From the NCBI GenBank assembly GCA_043228905.1, contig JBHGNT010000008.1, positions 17,546,001 to 17,610,000 on the forward strand: a stretch of 64,000 nucleotides of DNA, written 5' to 3'. The DNA is from Azolla caroliniana (taxonomy: Eukaryota > Polypodiophyta). Under the pieces are notes generated by a model. The model did no database searches. It saw nothing but the letters and a program-made list of their open reading frames with translations, and was not told the DNA's origin. Below are positions 1 through 10,726 of the stretch, in pieces (the stretch's first letter is position 1; each line of letters opens with the position of its first letter). The position numbers were made by a program, and so were the translations under genes.

Positions 1-723
1 GATTCAATAAAACCAAGGGCCCTCATGCATGTTCCATACTTATTATTGTACTTTATGATATGTGCACACATTCATAGAGCAATCCATACAAACACAGTTT
101 GTTATTCTGTGTCTTCAAAGGTCAAATCTCACCTATGGAACCGAAAGTGAATAATTCTGGGGAAGTGTATTTCGAACCAATTGAATAGATAGCGTGTCAT
201 GATGTTCACGAATTTTACATGTCAATGTTGCAATTGGGCTTGTACTCCGTGATTGTTATACAAAGGGGAATGTGTGTTGGAAGCGAGCAAGATTGATAAT
301 GTGCATTCGATAACATGAAAATCAAATGTGATTGAAAGGAGCACATTGTATCGAAGTGTGATACTCTTGAGTCGTGCACTTGGTTCATGTGAAAAAATGC
401 ATAGTTGATGATTCTCCTAGCCTATGCCTACAAGAAGAATCGTGCGCTGGCCATCGCGGTCCTGAACAAGCAGAATCTAGGGGTCTCTCAGCTTGTTGTG
501 GCCCTCTTTGTTGCTAACCCACCACTGCCTGGCATATTGCTTCAGAATACGTTCAGCATCGGCTAGTCTGAAGTGGATGCCCTGACCGCCAGCGTGAAGA
601 AGGCTACCGTAACTTGAATACCTATACTCTAGTATGAACGTACAATATAGCAAATAAACCTCATCATCCTTATACCATCGACCTTTGTAGCTATCCATCT
701 GTCCGCTGGAATGAATTCGATTT

Positions 724-760
<37 letters not shown>

Positions 761-811
761 GCTCACAATAATCACTTCGTAATCTTCCGTTATAAATAGT
801 CAAATTAGTCA
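1..811. other. Unassigned sequence, no gene supported
   Basis: I see no recognisable gene or element here. A pure AT microsatellite lies near 727-757. A minus-strand open frame of 111 codons runs through the microsatellite and matches no family I know, so it is not called. Confidence 0.5.
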
Positions 812-1100
812 TTATGTGATGGGAATATGGAGCGGAATCGGGATGATTAAAATTTCAAACACAATTAACACTTGATAAACAATAGATGAAACCACAAGAC
901 GAAAATGAGAGAGTACACTGAGATTTAATGTGGAAAACCCAAAATCGGGAAAAACCACGAGAACCTTAGGTTCCGAAACAAATTCACTATTTTTTGAGTA
1001 TACAAGGTGTTGACATCCTCTAGAGCTTACTCTAGAGATATGCACATATATTTCAAGGCTACCGCCTTGGATACAATATTCACCCTACCAGATAGGATAA
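812..1100 (-). repeat. Diverged LTR fragment, GGAAAACC family (copy 1)
   Basis: The stretch carries the motif pair GTGGAAAACCC then GGGAAAAACCACG about 6 bases apart (near 932-961). The same pair recurs in copies at 1866-2810, 7430-7921, 54300-54744 and, reversed, 55288-55948. Flanks differ from the other copies, so this is either a degraded copy or a related family. Ends cannot be fixed. Confidence 0.45.
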
Positions 1101-1786
1101 ACAACTGAAAAAAAAACCAAAAACACAGAACAAATAAACCTGTTGCAAGTGGACAGAAGAGTTGTTGTGACTCTTTTGGGTAGTCCAAATAGCACCTCGC
1201 TAGATCTCCGGCTTTACACTTGCAACAAGTTTTCGTTCTCCATCACCCTGTTCTCGAGCTCTCACACTTGTTTATGTTTTCTTGCAGAAGCTTTGTTGTG
1301 TTTTTCTCACACACCTCTTCTTCTCGAATCTCTATTTTTCCAGCCTTAGTTTTGTTCACTCCTGTGCAGTTTTTCTCTGTAACGCGCTCTGTTTTCTCTG
1401 TCTTTCTCTCAATTTTTCCCTGTATGCATTTTTCTGTCTATGGCTTCTTTTTATTAGCCTTTTTGGAGTAAGGTCTCCTCTTTTCATATCTGCATTCACA
1501 CAGACATACAAAAACACACACACACACACACAAGAAGAAGAAAGGACACATAAAAAACGTACATATATATATATATATATTAATAAACATATAACCTTTT
1601 CCTTTCTTTAGCTCTAAGTCGATTCGACATCCAGCCGAATCAACGCTCAGCCTGAATTGACGCCCAGCCGATTCAACACTCAACCCAAATTAGTACCCAA
1701 CCGATTCGACACTAAGTTGGTAGCTGGCTCTCAGCCAACTCCATGTCATGGGCTCCACTTGAGTGGATAGACCCAACATTATGTAT

Positions 1787-1843
<57 letters not shown>

Positions 1844-1865
1844 TGAAAATAAACAAAGTACATAT
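1101..1865. other. Unassigned sequence with CT microsatellite
   Basis: There is no gene. A pyrimidine-rich stretch (1230-1450), an AC run near 1517-1531, a TA run near 1563-1580 and a CT microsatellite at about 1791-1839 dominate. Open frames on both strands here are products of the low complexity. Confidence 0.5.
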
Positions 1866-2137
1866 GGTGACGGGAACCCAACGTTCCTTATGCGCAATGC
1901 TCGGCCACAACCGAGCTTAGAATGATACACAGAAAACGGGAAATAAAACGCGACACAAAGAAGGAGAGAATATGCAGGAGGTTTACGTGGAAAACCCCAA
2001 ACTAGGGGAAAAACCACGGCAGCCCACAGGCTGCAAACTGTCACTATGTAGGAATATACAACAGTGAGTTCACTGAGGCACCGACCTCGTGCTCACAAAT
2101 ATTCGCCACAAGCGGTGGTTACAACAGAGGCAACGAC

Positions 2138-2198
<61 letters not shown>

Positions 2199-2810
2199 CA
2201 GTTACGCACACCAATCTCGTGCAAAACAGAAAATGACAACCACACCAACAAAAGTTTGCCCTAAGTCATATTTATACTAATATGACTTTTTGGCTATTTA
2301 CAAATATATCCTCGATGGGCTCTCAGAAACATATTTACGAATATGTCTCTTCCTCCGGTTCTCACCGGGTCTGCGTCATCCGGCTCTCCGTAGCCGGGTG
2401 CTCCTCATCCGGTTCTCACCGAGCCTGTATCATTCGGCTCTCCGTAGCCGGGTACTCCTCTTCCGGTTCTCACCGGGCCTGTATCATCCGGCTCTCCATA
2501 GCCGGGTACTCCTCATCTGGTTCATACCGGGTCTGCGCCATCTGGCTCTCCGTAGCCGGGTTCTCCTCTTCCGGTTCTCACCGGGCCTGTATCATCCGGC
2601 TCTCCGTAGCCGGGTACTCCTCATCCGGTTCATACCGGGTCTGCGCCATCCGGCTCTCCGTAGCCGGGTACTCCTTTTCCGGTTCTCACCGGGCTTGTAT
2701 CATCCGGCTCTCCGTAGCCGGGTACTCCTCATCCGGATTCGGCCTCGGCCGAGTTTGTTCGTCGGCACTGTTCTTCTCCCTTCCCATCCGGAGGGACCTG
2801 TCTCCCAACA
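1866..2810 (-). repeat. Solo LTR-like repeat, GGAAAACC family (copy 2)
   Basis: Read on the minus strand it begins TGTTGGGAGACAGGTCCCTC, as do the copies beginning at 7921, 54744 and 55288 with small changes. It ends near a GGTTGTGGCCGAGC motif also present in the 55288 copy. It contains the paired GGAAAACC motifs, a CT microsatellite (2140-2195) and a 54-bp minisatellite. TG start, repeated dispersal and no adjoining pol suggest a solo LTR. Expansion of the minisatellite makes this copy longer than its relatives. Confidence 0.6.
2347..2742. repeat. 54-bp minisatellite, seven units plus a partial
   Basis: Seven complete 54-bp units run 2347-2724 with a partial eighth to 2742. Each contains a CCGGTTCTCACCGGG-like block and a CCGGCTCTCCGTAGCCGGG block that is itself an inverted repeat. 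Units alternate between a TGTATCATCC form and a TCTGCGCCATC form, giving a 108-bp higher-order period from unit 3 onward. Because 54 is divisible by three, long open frames appear in two frames; these are not genes. Confidence 0.92.
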
Positions 2811-2812
2811 TA

Positions 2813-3216
2813 TGGTAACAAGTGTATGCCAAAAACACTACAATGACTAGTATATATAGGAACATGGATTCATATATATATGGAAAGTTGGGCTACTATA
2901 TATATAGACATAGTGGAATTAGTTGGCTATGTATGTGTGATAAATCACTAAGAGTTAAAATAGTGAGAAAAGTGTGTGAAGGGATATATATAGTGAACCC
3001 TAGAGAGAAAGGGGATATTATTGAGAGGGTGAGCACGCGAGAGAGTGGAATCGTTCCAACATGAAGGACTCAAACTTCTATACCATGGAAGTTTGAAACA
3101 TGGATTCCACAAAACACAAGCCGATTTCGGCTCTTCAACTCTTCGGTGGATTTCGGCTAGTCGTGTCACAGTTTGGCCTTTCGGCCGATTTTCCCGTAAG
3201 GAGGGACAATCTTACA
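2813..3216 (-). repeat. 3' LTR of minus-strand copia remnant
   Basis: On the minus strand a purine tract with a run of five G (near 3223-3232) is followed by TGTAAGATTGTCCCTCC, the expected polypurine tract and LTR start. The LTR runs to a terminal CCA next to the neighbouring LTR at 2810. It contains TATA-like stretches. Positions 3056-3120 are not ordinary LTR: they match the element's own reverse transcriptase region (3870-3925), partly inverted. Confidence 0.6.
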
Positions 3217-4150
3217 TAACAAACTCCCCCTTCACTCTTGTAGAGGGAGAGTCAACCAAACCAGTCCTTCGCCGGCATGCAACAAGTTTTTCCATAGATA
3301 AGACTTTGGTAAGCATGTCTGATCCATTTTCATCAGTATGTATCTTCGCTAGGATGAACTCATTCTCTTCCACACTCTCACGCAACCAATGATACCTTCT
3401 TTGAATGTGCTTCATACAAGAGTGATAGGAAGAATTCTTAACAAGATGGATAGCACTTTGATTATCACAATGAAGTAAGAACTTTTCTTGCTTCATTCGT
3501 AGTTCGCTTAAAAAATCTTTGCCTTATCCTTCTTAGTTTTTAGACATTGTCCTAAATTTAACTTACAATTCACCAACAATGGAGATCCAATAGATTTTGC
3601 ATTGTACATGTTAAATCTTTGCAAAAATTTCGTCACATATTTCTCTTCTGACAACCATAGCATGTTTTTAGTCCTGTCCTAGACTATATGCATTCCCAAA
3701 ATCTGTTTTGCCAGTCCTAAGTTTTTCATGGCAAAGGCTTTGCTCAAAGCTTTCTTCAAGCTTGCAATCTTTTTAATATTTTGTCCAACAACCAACATAT
3801 CATCCGCATACAACAAAAGAATCAGAAAATCACCTTCATCATATCTCTTCACAAATACACAATGATTGTCTTGTGTTTTGTGGAATCCATGTTCCAACAT
3901 GAAGGACTCAAACTTCTTATACCATTGTTGAGGAGCTTGTTTCAGTCCATACAAGCTCTTCCTCAACCTACATACAATATTTTCTTTTCCTTTCACCTCA
4001 AAGCCCTCCGGCTGCTACATATAGATTTCCTCTTCCAACTCACCGTGCAAGAATGGTGTTTTAACATCCAACTATTAAATTTCTAGATTCACACTGGTAG
4101 CCATACTCAAAATAGTCCGGGTGGAGGTCATCTTCACTACTGGAGCAAAA
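3212..4150 (-). pseudogene. Ty1/copia pol remnant (RT and RNase H)
   Basis: Reading down the minus strand, 4150-3679 encodes a copia reverse transcriptase: FAPVVKM, then LHGELEEEIYMQQPEGFE, SLYGLKQAPQQWYKKF and the catalytic YADDM box. A stop follows LGMHIV at 3679-3681. After a short frameshifted tract the frame jumps to RNase H (3496-3212) with HCDNQSAIHLVKN and HTDENGSDMLTKVLS. The sequence between the RT thumb and RNase H is deleted. No gag, protease or integrase remains. At about 4150 it abuts an oppositely oriented copia copy. It is a dead fragment; family assignment is secure, lineage is not. Confidence 0.85.
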
Positions 4151-4739
4151 ATAGTCCGTTGTCGCTGCCTCTCGCCAACAGAACATCGCTATTACTGACG
4201 ATCGCCGCCTCCCAACCAACAAAACATCGTTGTTGCTGACGATTGCCGCCTCCCACACAACACCGCCACCGATGCCGCCTTTTGCTACCAACACAACAAC
4301 ATTGATGATGATAATCGTCGACAAAAGAATGTTGATGTCGTTGCTATCACCGCCAACAATCAATAGAAAAAAGCCGCCAATATCATCGCCGCCTCTCACT
4401 TTGATGAAGTCCCCGATGTTGTCGATCGTTATGTGGTAATCCCTCGCCCTTTTATTCACACTAATCAGCCCCTTGCACCTCCTCCGATCTCTCATGCACA
4501 TCAACCCCTTGCATACATTTATCACTCTCTTTATCAAATTTCTCGACCTCTAATCAACATGCACTTGAAAGCCCTTGAACCCATCAAATCATTCCGCCAT
4601 TTAATCTTGAATCACCCAACATCACATGTGATTTTTCAATCAACTCAAAATCACAATCCTCACAAGACTATCCAAACCCATATGATAATGACTCACCACG
4701 TCGTCGTACGAGCTCCTTGTCTGATATCTATAAGGAACT

Positions 4740-6290
4740 CGACCAATTCATGGCACACTTTGTGGACCTCGATATGGACGCTCTCATAGTTGAAGAAGAG
4801 TCGGATACCACAAATGAATTGATTATTAACGTTAGAGAAGCATTGCCTGGTACCGATGGCCCTAAATGGAGAGCAACCATGGAAGAAGAGATGACAACCT
4901 TATTAAAGAACAAAATTTAGAGCCTTGTCGATCCACCACCTGATCGACAAATTGTTAGTTGTAAGTGGGTTCTTCGGAAGAAGACCAACGCTAATGGAAA
5001 TATTATAAGCTCATCTCGTAGCTCGTGGTTTTTCGCAAATACATGGATTCAACTTCAAATATACATTTAGCCCTATATTGCGAAGTATCACATTTCGCAT
5101 ATTTGTCTCCCTCGCGGTCGAACTTGATTTGGAACTCCATCACTTAGATGTTCAAACCACTTTCCTTCACGGAGAACTTGAAGAAGAGATCTATATGCAA
5201 CAACCACCACATTTTGAAGATTCAACTCGACCAAATGATGTATGTTACCTACATCGATCCTTATACGGTTTGCGACAATCTCCACGAGTTTGTGTATCTA
5301 CAACTTGCGAAGAAGGAACTTCAACAAGCTTTTCCAATAACTGACCTTGGTCCGATGAAGTATTTCCTTGGAATGAAATTACAAAGAGATCGTGCCAAAG
5401 GAACCATTTCTCTTTTCCAAACTCAATACATTGAAAGTGTATTAAAACGTTTTGACATGCTACATTGCAAGCCTATCTCTACACCCATGTCAACTCCATG
5501 CAAATTATCAATCGAAGATGCTCCAATAACTATTAAAGAATGAGATGAAATGCTCAATGTTCCTTACAAGCAAATTCTTGGATGTATACGCGACCTTGTT
5601 AGTTGTACACGTCCCGATTTATGTTTCACCACTAGAATTCTTTCAAGATTTATGCAAGATCCCGGATTGAAACATTGGCAAGCTTTAAAACAACTAATAC
5701 GTTACTTAAAACGAACAAAAGATATGGTGTTAACTTACTCTAGATCACAATCAGAGTCTGTCAACATGAATCTTGAAGGATGGACCAATCCATCACAATT
5801 GTCTGGTTGGATGGATTCAGATTGGGGAGGGGATATTGATGGTCGTAAGTCAACAAGTGGCTTCGTATATTGTCTCACCAGAGCCGCTATAGCATGGAGG
5901 TGTAAGAAGTAAACAACAGTCGCTCTATCTTCAATGGAAGTTGAATATGTAGTTGTCGCACTCGCTGCTAAAGAAGGAATATGGATTCATTCTATACTTG
6001 AAGAACTTAACTTGTTTAAGACTTCAAAGCTAATCCTTCATTGTGATAATCAATCATGTGTAAAGTTAGCTTGTAATCAGAAAATGAGTGATAATATTCG
6101 ACATGTCTCTTTCAAGCATCATTTTCTACGAGACTTAATCTAAGAGAAGAAGCTAGATTTGAAGTATGCGTCTACAACACTAATGTGGGCCGATTTTCTA
6201 ACAAGGCCAGTACCTCAAACAAAGCATGTTGTTTGCTGCCGAAAGATTGGTCTAACAATGCCAAACTATTCTTCGAACGATACTTTTGAA
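4740..6290 (+). pseudogene. Ty1/copia RT-RNase H pseudogene lacking the YVDD box
   Basis: Order of motifs: GPKWRATMEEEMTTLL (near 4857), CKWVLRKK, the frameshifted HLVARGFSQIHGFNF, LELHHLDVQTTFLHGELEEE (5125-5184), LYGLRQSPR (near 5258-5285), then directly HEFVYLQLAKKELQQAFPI. In intact copia RTs roughly 60 residues carrying the YVDD catalytic box lie between these two blocks, so the active site is deleted. Downstream are FLGMKLQRD, TRPDLCFTTRILSRFM, the ADAN-type RNase H block GWMDSDWGGDIDGRKSTSG and HCDNQSCVKLACN. Stops occur at 4918, 5541, 5910 and 6141. It cannot make an active enzyme. Confidence 0.88.
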
Positions 6291-6318
6291 TAAATTAATA
6301 TTTAGCTGAAGGGGGGAT

Positions 6319-6563
6319 TGGAAATATTTAACGTAAATATTATATTATTATTAATTAGAAAAATAAGTAATTACGAAAAGTTATTTATTATTAGACTTTA
6401 GAGAAAACTCTTCATTGAAGAGACATAACTTTTTGTCCATCACCTCTACAAACAAGCCATTTTGACTAATGTAATATTACACAATCAATATAGAACAAAT
6501 TCTATGTATGTGTGATCTCTCTCTTGTAATCATTCTCTATTTGTATAATTGCTGAATTCTACA
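6319..6563 (+). repeat. 3' LTR of the plus-strand copia remnant
   Basis: 245 bp, begins TGGAAATATT right after the polypurine tract and ends TTCTACA, giving TG...CA termini. It is AT-rich. No matching 5' LTR is in the window, so a pairwise age estimate is not possible here. Confidence 0.7.
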
Positions 6564-6925
6564 CTGGAGCTGTGACACATAAAGCTACAAATAGAAGCCT
6601 AAGGGCGAGCAATACAGAATTGGGGAGGGACAGCATATCCTCACTTTCTCGGATAATGGGAACGATGTGTAGTATATGCACTAAGTTATGTTATGGCAGA
6701 GATGGAGAGCGAGGCTTGGAAGGGCGATAGAGAGAGATGATGGATGAGGATACCTGAATTCTACACATGTGTGTGTGTATATATATATATATACGTATTT
6801 AGACATACTCTGTGTTTCTTGAGTGCCGTATACTCTTGTGTTTCTTGAGTGTCTATGTTTCTGTAGCGATGGGGGTGGGTGAATACGTACTTGTTTGCTT
6901 CCTTCGTCCGGAAGCTAAAGAGAGG

Positions 6926-6961
<36 letters not shown>

Positions 6962-7429
6962 TGTGGCCGAACTTCTAAGTGTGTGTCTTCGTCTCCGTCT
7001 ATTGAGATGCTTCTTATGAATGGAGGACCAAACTTAATGTTTTTTCAGATATTCTACCATATTTTGGGAACCTCTCTTAACAACATTCAAGAGGAGCCCT
7101 TCGTGGTGTATCAGATGCCTTACATGTAACGCTTGTGAATTTGTAAGCTTAAGGCATCTGTAGTGTTTGTGAGTTTGCCTTGTAAGTTTTTCACCTCGCC
7201 CCTTCCTAATACACACCTCACCCACACACCCACTTGTCGACATTACCAATACAACATACCCACGTGTCCATGAAAGAACTATGTGTACTTGCTTGCTGGC
7301 TTGCTAACCTCTGTACATTGATTCCTAATGCATTCCACTACCAAGAATACACATTCTCACCCTCATCATTTTATAGATCCTATCCGACTATGTATGGAGC
7401 ATGTAACTTGTTTTTCTGACTTTTTTGTT
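6564..7429. other. Unassigned sequence
   Basis: No gene recognised. It contains a GT/AT microsatellite (6769-6795) and a GA microsatellite (6928-6960). The longest frame (6812-7129) is created by the microsatellite and has no family resemblance. Confidence 0.5.
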
Positions 7430-7921
7430 AGGAATCAACCGACCACAACCGGTTTCACGTTCGTATTCGTGTGCAGAAACCAAGAACTAGTACACAGACA
7501 ATAAAAATGTGAAGACACAGAGACACTGATATTTTTCGTGGAAAACCCGAAATGGGAAAAAACCACGGGGGTCCACAAACCCCGAGAAAACAGATCACTA
7601 TAGTAGAGAGGAAGTACAAATACGGAACTCGGAGGCAGCGACCTCGAGTTCTCTTTCGTCTGGCAGACGGCTACAGAGTTACACTCTCACTCTCTCACTC
7701 ACAGTTACAGAGGTAACTACCTCGTTCTCACCTTTTAATAAGGATCACTAGCTCATAACTATAAGATTTGCCCTAGTTGCTTATAAACCAAAGCGATTTT
7801 CTGGCTATTTACAAGTATAGCCCCTAGGAGGCATTTTTTACTATTTACAATTATAGTCTTCTGAAACGATTTCCGATTTCGGTTTCTTCTCTTCCCATCT
7901 GGAGGGACATGTTTCCCAACA
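7430..7921 (-). repeat. Solo LTR-like repeat, GGAAAACC family (copy 3)
   Basis: On the minus strand it starts TGTTGGGAAACATGTCCCTC at 7921 and includes the paired GGAAAACC motifs near 7541-7567. Its far end carries ACCGGTTGTGGTCGGTTG, matching the end block of copies 2 and 5. It lacks the minisatellite of copy 2. No pol adjoins it. Confidence 0.6.
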
Positions 7922-8691
7922 TTTTCACATGATAAGATAGAACCTGAACGTCCTCTTCAATTATAGTAAATACATCTAACATGCATGGCTCTCGCCTATA
8001 ATTGCATTCAATGTCTCAAACGCAGGCAATATCTTTCAACATATAGGTGGCCTCTACAAATTACCTAGATGCATATGTTCAACTATCATGATGTCTATCA
8101 AATTTGGGTTGTCTTCCTACCACCTATTGGAAATTTCAATGGGCACCATCAATATTGTTCCATCAAGGTTGTGGTAAATGACGTTATCATTTGACCTCCT
8201 AATCACCATATCTAAAGCAAACCACCGGTTTGTAAACTTTAGTATGAGTCGTGTTGGTTGTCGAAGCTCTTATAGTAAACACACACAAACTCTTCTTCGT
8301 TAAATTTTCTCAATTGAAGGCAACTTGTTTGATGAACCCATGTATAAGATCCTAATTGCCATCAAGTTTATCATTAAATCCTACATTTAGGTCCAAACGG
8401 GAGGCCAGACTAAATTGTGCCTTTGGGTGTGTGCAACAGAAGGGCAATGTTCTTATCGGAAGGAGTCACAAAGCACAACACTTTCCAATTGTAATTGATT
8501 AGTCTGCCATAATGTCAATAAGGTTCGTAATAGGGATCATGATGCGAGAAGAAGGATTTCTCCCTCCCCTCTCTCGTGTCTTCAATTCAACAACGCGTTG
8601 CCTCCTCTCCTCTCCTCTCCTCTCCTCTCTTCTCCTTTCCTTTCCTTTCCTTTCCTTTCCTCTGCACACACAACACACACACACTCTCTCT
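7922..8691. other. Unassigned sequence upstream of the germin-like fragment
   Basis: Nothing recognisable as a gene. A CTCCT/CTTTCC pyrimidine microsatellite occupies 8600-8660. The last part may be the upstream promoter of the germin-like gene fragment. Confidence 0.4.
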
Positions 8692-8710
8692 CTATATATA
8701 TATATATAAA
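8692..8710 (+). promoter_or_regulatory. TATA-type promoter of the germin-like fragment
   Basis: A TA run ending TATATAAATA lies about 145 bases before the ATG at 8852, and the intervening sequence looks like a plant leader (CA- and ACA-rich, AACAACAACAAA). Inferred from position and composition only. Confidence 0.4.
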
Positions 8711-8851
8711 TACATTCTCATTCTCATCATCCTACCCCATCCCTATCCTTCCCTACTGTCTCTCATTCACGCACATTCAGTAAACAACAACAAACTCTTC
8801 CAGCCTCACATATAAGAAACACCAACACTCTACTCCTATTCATTAACAGAC

Positions 8852-9067
8852 ATGCCTTCTTCTTCTTCTTCTTCTTCTTCTTCTTCTTCTTCTTCTTCTT
8901 CTTCTATATTACTAACCCTCCTCAGCCTTGTTGTCTCTTTATATGTCACAACTCCTCCTGCCCTACTTGTTGGCGCAGCGGACGAGGACCCGCTCCAAGA
9001 TTTCTGTGTGGCCGATGCCAATGCAGCTGCACCCATCACCATTCATTGTAGCATTATCACCATTTGA
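8852..9067 (+). pseudogene. Truncated germin-like protein gene (N-terminal part only)
   Basis: The frame opens with a Met-Pro and a run of serines encoded by a TCT/TTC microsatellite, continues into a hydrophobic signal-peptide segment (about residues 19-40: ILLTLLSLVVSLYV) and then ADEDPLQDFCVADANAAA. That last block is the hallmark of mature germin-like proteins, where the first disulphide cysteine follows DPLQDF. In the family about 170 more residues with the cupin metal-binding motifs follow; here similarity stops after NAAA and the frame ends at residue 71. No cupin motif was seen in the next 1 kb on either strand. It is a gene fragment, possibly cut by an insertion or deletion at about 9030. 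The expanded Ser tract within the signal peptide is unusual. Confidence 0.75.
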
Positions 9068-9450
9068 GAGCACTCTACACATACATATATATAGCTAGTT
9101 AAACAAATACATATGGTCCATCATTTTGTGAACCCATCAAGTCCTTTGAGTCTCCTTGTTGCCGACATATTCCCTAGTGGACGGATTAGCTATCAAGAAA
9201 CCTACATTATTTCTGGAGTTGATATGTATAGGAGTATACGAATAGAATATATAACAACTTTTGTATAAACTTGGTGTGTCGATTCAACAAATGTGTAGTG
9301 GTACAACAAGTATGTCAATTCAATTTAACTGGTCTTTCTGTCCGATGAGATACAATGTCTCTTCAATCAAGTCTATAGTTATTTATTTATTTATTTATTT
9401 TATTATTGTATGTATTATTATTTATTTCAACATTATGTCATTTTTTATGC
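9068..9450. other. Unassigned AT-rich spacer
   Basis: No gene. A TTTA microsatellite at about 9380-9400 precedes the first U5 promoter. Confidence 0.5.
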
Positions 9451-9490
9451 ATCCCACATACAAAGGCAAGGTGACGTTGGGGCTATAAAC
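9451..9490 (+). promoter_or_regulatory. U5 snRNA promoter, copy A: USE plus TATA
   Basis: ATCCCACATAC (9451-9461) matches nine of eleven positions of the plant snRNA upstream sequence element RTCCCACATCG. TATAAAC starts at 9484, 33 bases after the USE start. That spacing is the one plants use for RNA polymerase II snRNA genes (polymerase III genes are about 10 bases tighter). The RNA start is about 34 bases further on. Confidence 0.88.
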
Positions 9491-9517
9491 TGAGGCCTCA
9501 AGCCCACTTGTACCTTC

Positions 9518-9648
9518 ATTGGGATGGCGTGGGTTGAGCACAGAGCGAACTATTCTTTCGCCTTTTACTAAAGAATACCGTGTGCTCCTCCTACATCAAA
9601 CGCCCTAACCCTAATTTTTGGGAGGGAGGCTCTCAATAGAGCTTCCCA
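9518..9648 (+). ncRNA. U5: U5 spliceosomal snRNA, copy A
   Basis: U5 RNA of the U5 and U4/U6.U5 snRNPs, which holds exon ends during both splicing steps in the nucleus. The invariant loop I sequence GCCTTTTACTAAAG is present: stem TATTCTTT (9551-9558), 11-base loop CGCCTTTTACT, stem AAAGAATA (9570-9577). An outer stem pairs GAGCACA with TGTGCTC across an internal loop, and GGCGT can pair with ACGCC below it. The Sm site AATTTTTGG is at 9613-9621, followed by a terminal hairpin with a ten-pair stem (GGGAGGCTCT/AGAGCTTCCC). About 131 nt. No clear plant 3' box follows, so 3' processing may be weaker than for copies C and D. Ends are inferred by comparing the four copies. Confidence 0.92.
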
Positions 9649-10660
9649 TTGTAAAATGTTAAGAAAACCAATTAAAATTTGTATCCTTGTCCAAAACCTT
9701 GTCAACCTTGGTAACGAACCACACAATGGTTTATATAGGAATAAACATTGGCTTGTTATGACTATTTGCTTGTTGGTTTGCCTTAATAGGGGTTCCTTTC
9801 CCTTCTCAAAGTTTCATTAACACTTTCCCTTTTCTTGTTTAGATTGCTTGCTATCCATATTACAACGATGGCCTCTTGGTCATTGCACATCGACTAATGG
9901 TCAACAACCCAACCACAAGTACACATTTTAGCCAATATCTTTGCCCACTTAAGTTTTTTGTGAAGTAGTATAGGTTACAATTTATTCCTAAAAGTCTTTG
10001 TCCACGGAAGTATTTTGTGTAGTATAGGTTGCAATTGGTTTCTAAAAATAGCAAACAAGAGTTAGTTGAGCATTCACATATGTGGAAATGTGGTTGATAC
10101 TAATAAAGATTTTCATGTTTTCAAAGCAATGGGTAAAAAACTCATATGGAACGACCATCCTCATAAGAGAACGTGAACAGGAAACAAATGATATGGCCAG
10201 AAGATCATGTTCTTTACCAAACTCAAGTAAGTATGAATAAAGATGTCAATAGAATACCATATAATATAGTTCATACATTGATGAAATAGAAGTGGTACTA
10301 AAATAATGACTAGATGAAAGAAGCATAAATTTGTGAGGCAACATTTGAGTAGGAGAACATGTGCAAAGTAGTGATGGATTGCTTAGATTCTTGTCACTTG
10401 GCTAAGTATTATTGTAGAACATAAGGATGGGTTTGTTTTCCATGGTAATTTTAAAAGTATTTATTTGGTTCATGAGTTGTCAAGAACTCTCCTTCCAACT
10501 CAACACTATCAAACTACAGAAAATGGGCGTTTGAGCGACAGTTGGACATGAGGGAAATATCTTGGAGGTTTCGAGTTCGAGTTTCTCCCATGGCACGCTG
10601 AGTGAAATATAATTCATGGAAACAGTCAATAAGAACGTTTAGGGTTTAGGTATTTTAAGT
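9649..10660. other. Flank of U5 unit A
   Basis: No gene. Part of it (about 10129-10240) is similar to 12568-12655 beside the orphan U5 promoter, so the repeated U5 unit includes downstream flank as well as the gene. A decayed tRNA/SINE-like tract with a GAGTTCGAGTTTC block lies near 10530-10600. Confidence 0.55.
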
Positions 10661-10700
10661 ATCCCACATACAAAGGCAAGGTAAGTCTGGGGATATAAAT
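10661..10700 (+). promoter_or_regulatory. U5 snRNA promoter, copy B: USE plus TATA
   Basis: The USE ATCCCACATAC (10661-10671) and TATAAAT (from 10694) are 33 bases apart start to start, the same polymerase II type spacing as copy A. Confidence 0.88.
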
Positions 10701-10726
10701 TGAAGGCAGCAGCAATGCAAGGCTTC

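Larger units (their letters stand above)
4150..6563 (+). mobile_element. 5'-truncated Ty1/copia element with 3' LTR
   Basis: Plus-strand copia remnant joined at about 4150 to the previous minus-strand one. The first 600 bases resemble a low-complexity integrase-RT linker rich in CGCC triplets; coding similarity is clear from about 4740. The 3' end is well preserved: a GAAGGGGGGA polypurine tract at 6308-6317 and an LTR from TGGAAATATT (6319) to TTCTACA (6563). No 5' LTR, gag or protease is visible. Confidence 0.8.

Noticed and set aside
477-812. Minus-strand open frame of 111 codons with a GIHFRLADAERILKQYARQWW-like tail (shortened here to RLADAERILKQYARQWW)
   Set aside because: The N-terminal half is AT microsatellite and I recognise no family; there is no sign of promoter, splice sites or context.
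2282-2850. Two overlapping open frames of 178 and 186 codons
   Set aside because: They are read through the 54-bp minisatellite, whose length is a multiple of three; the translated repeats are meaningless.
4061-4537. Minus-strand open frame of 158 codons
   Set aside because: It crosses the junction of two oppositely oriented copia remnants; only the last 20 residues are real RT, and the rest is reverse-strand reading of a CGCC-rich linker.
10530-10600. tRNA gene (GAGTTCGAGTTTC resembles a B-box)
   Set aside because: No acceptor or anticodon stem can be formed around it; a decayed tRNA-derived SINE is more likely.
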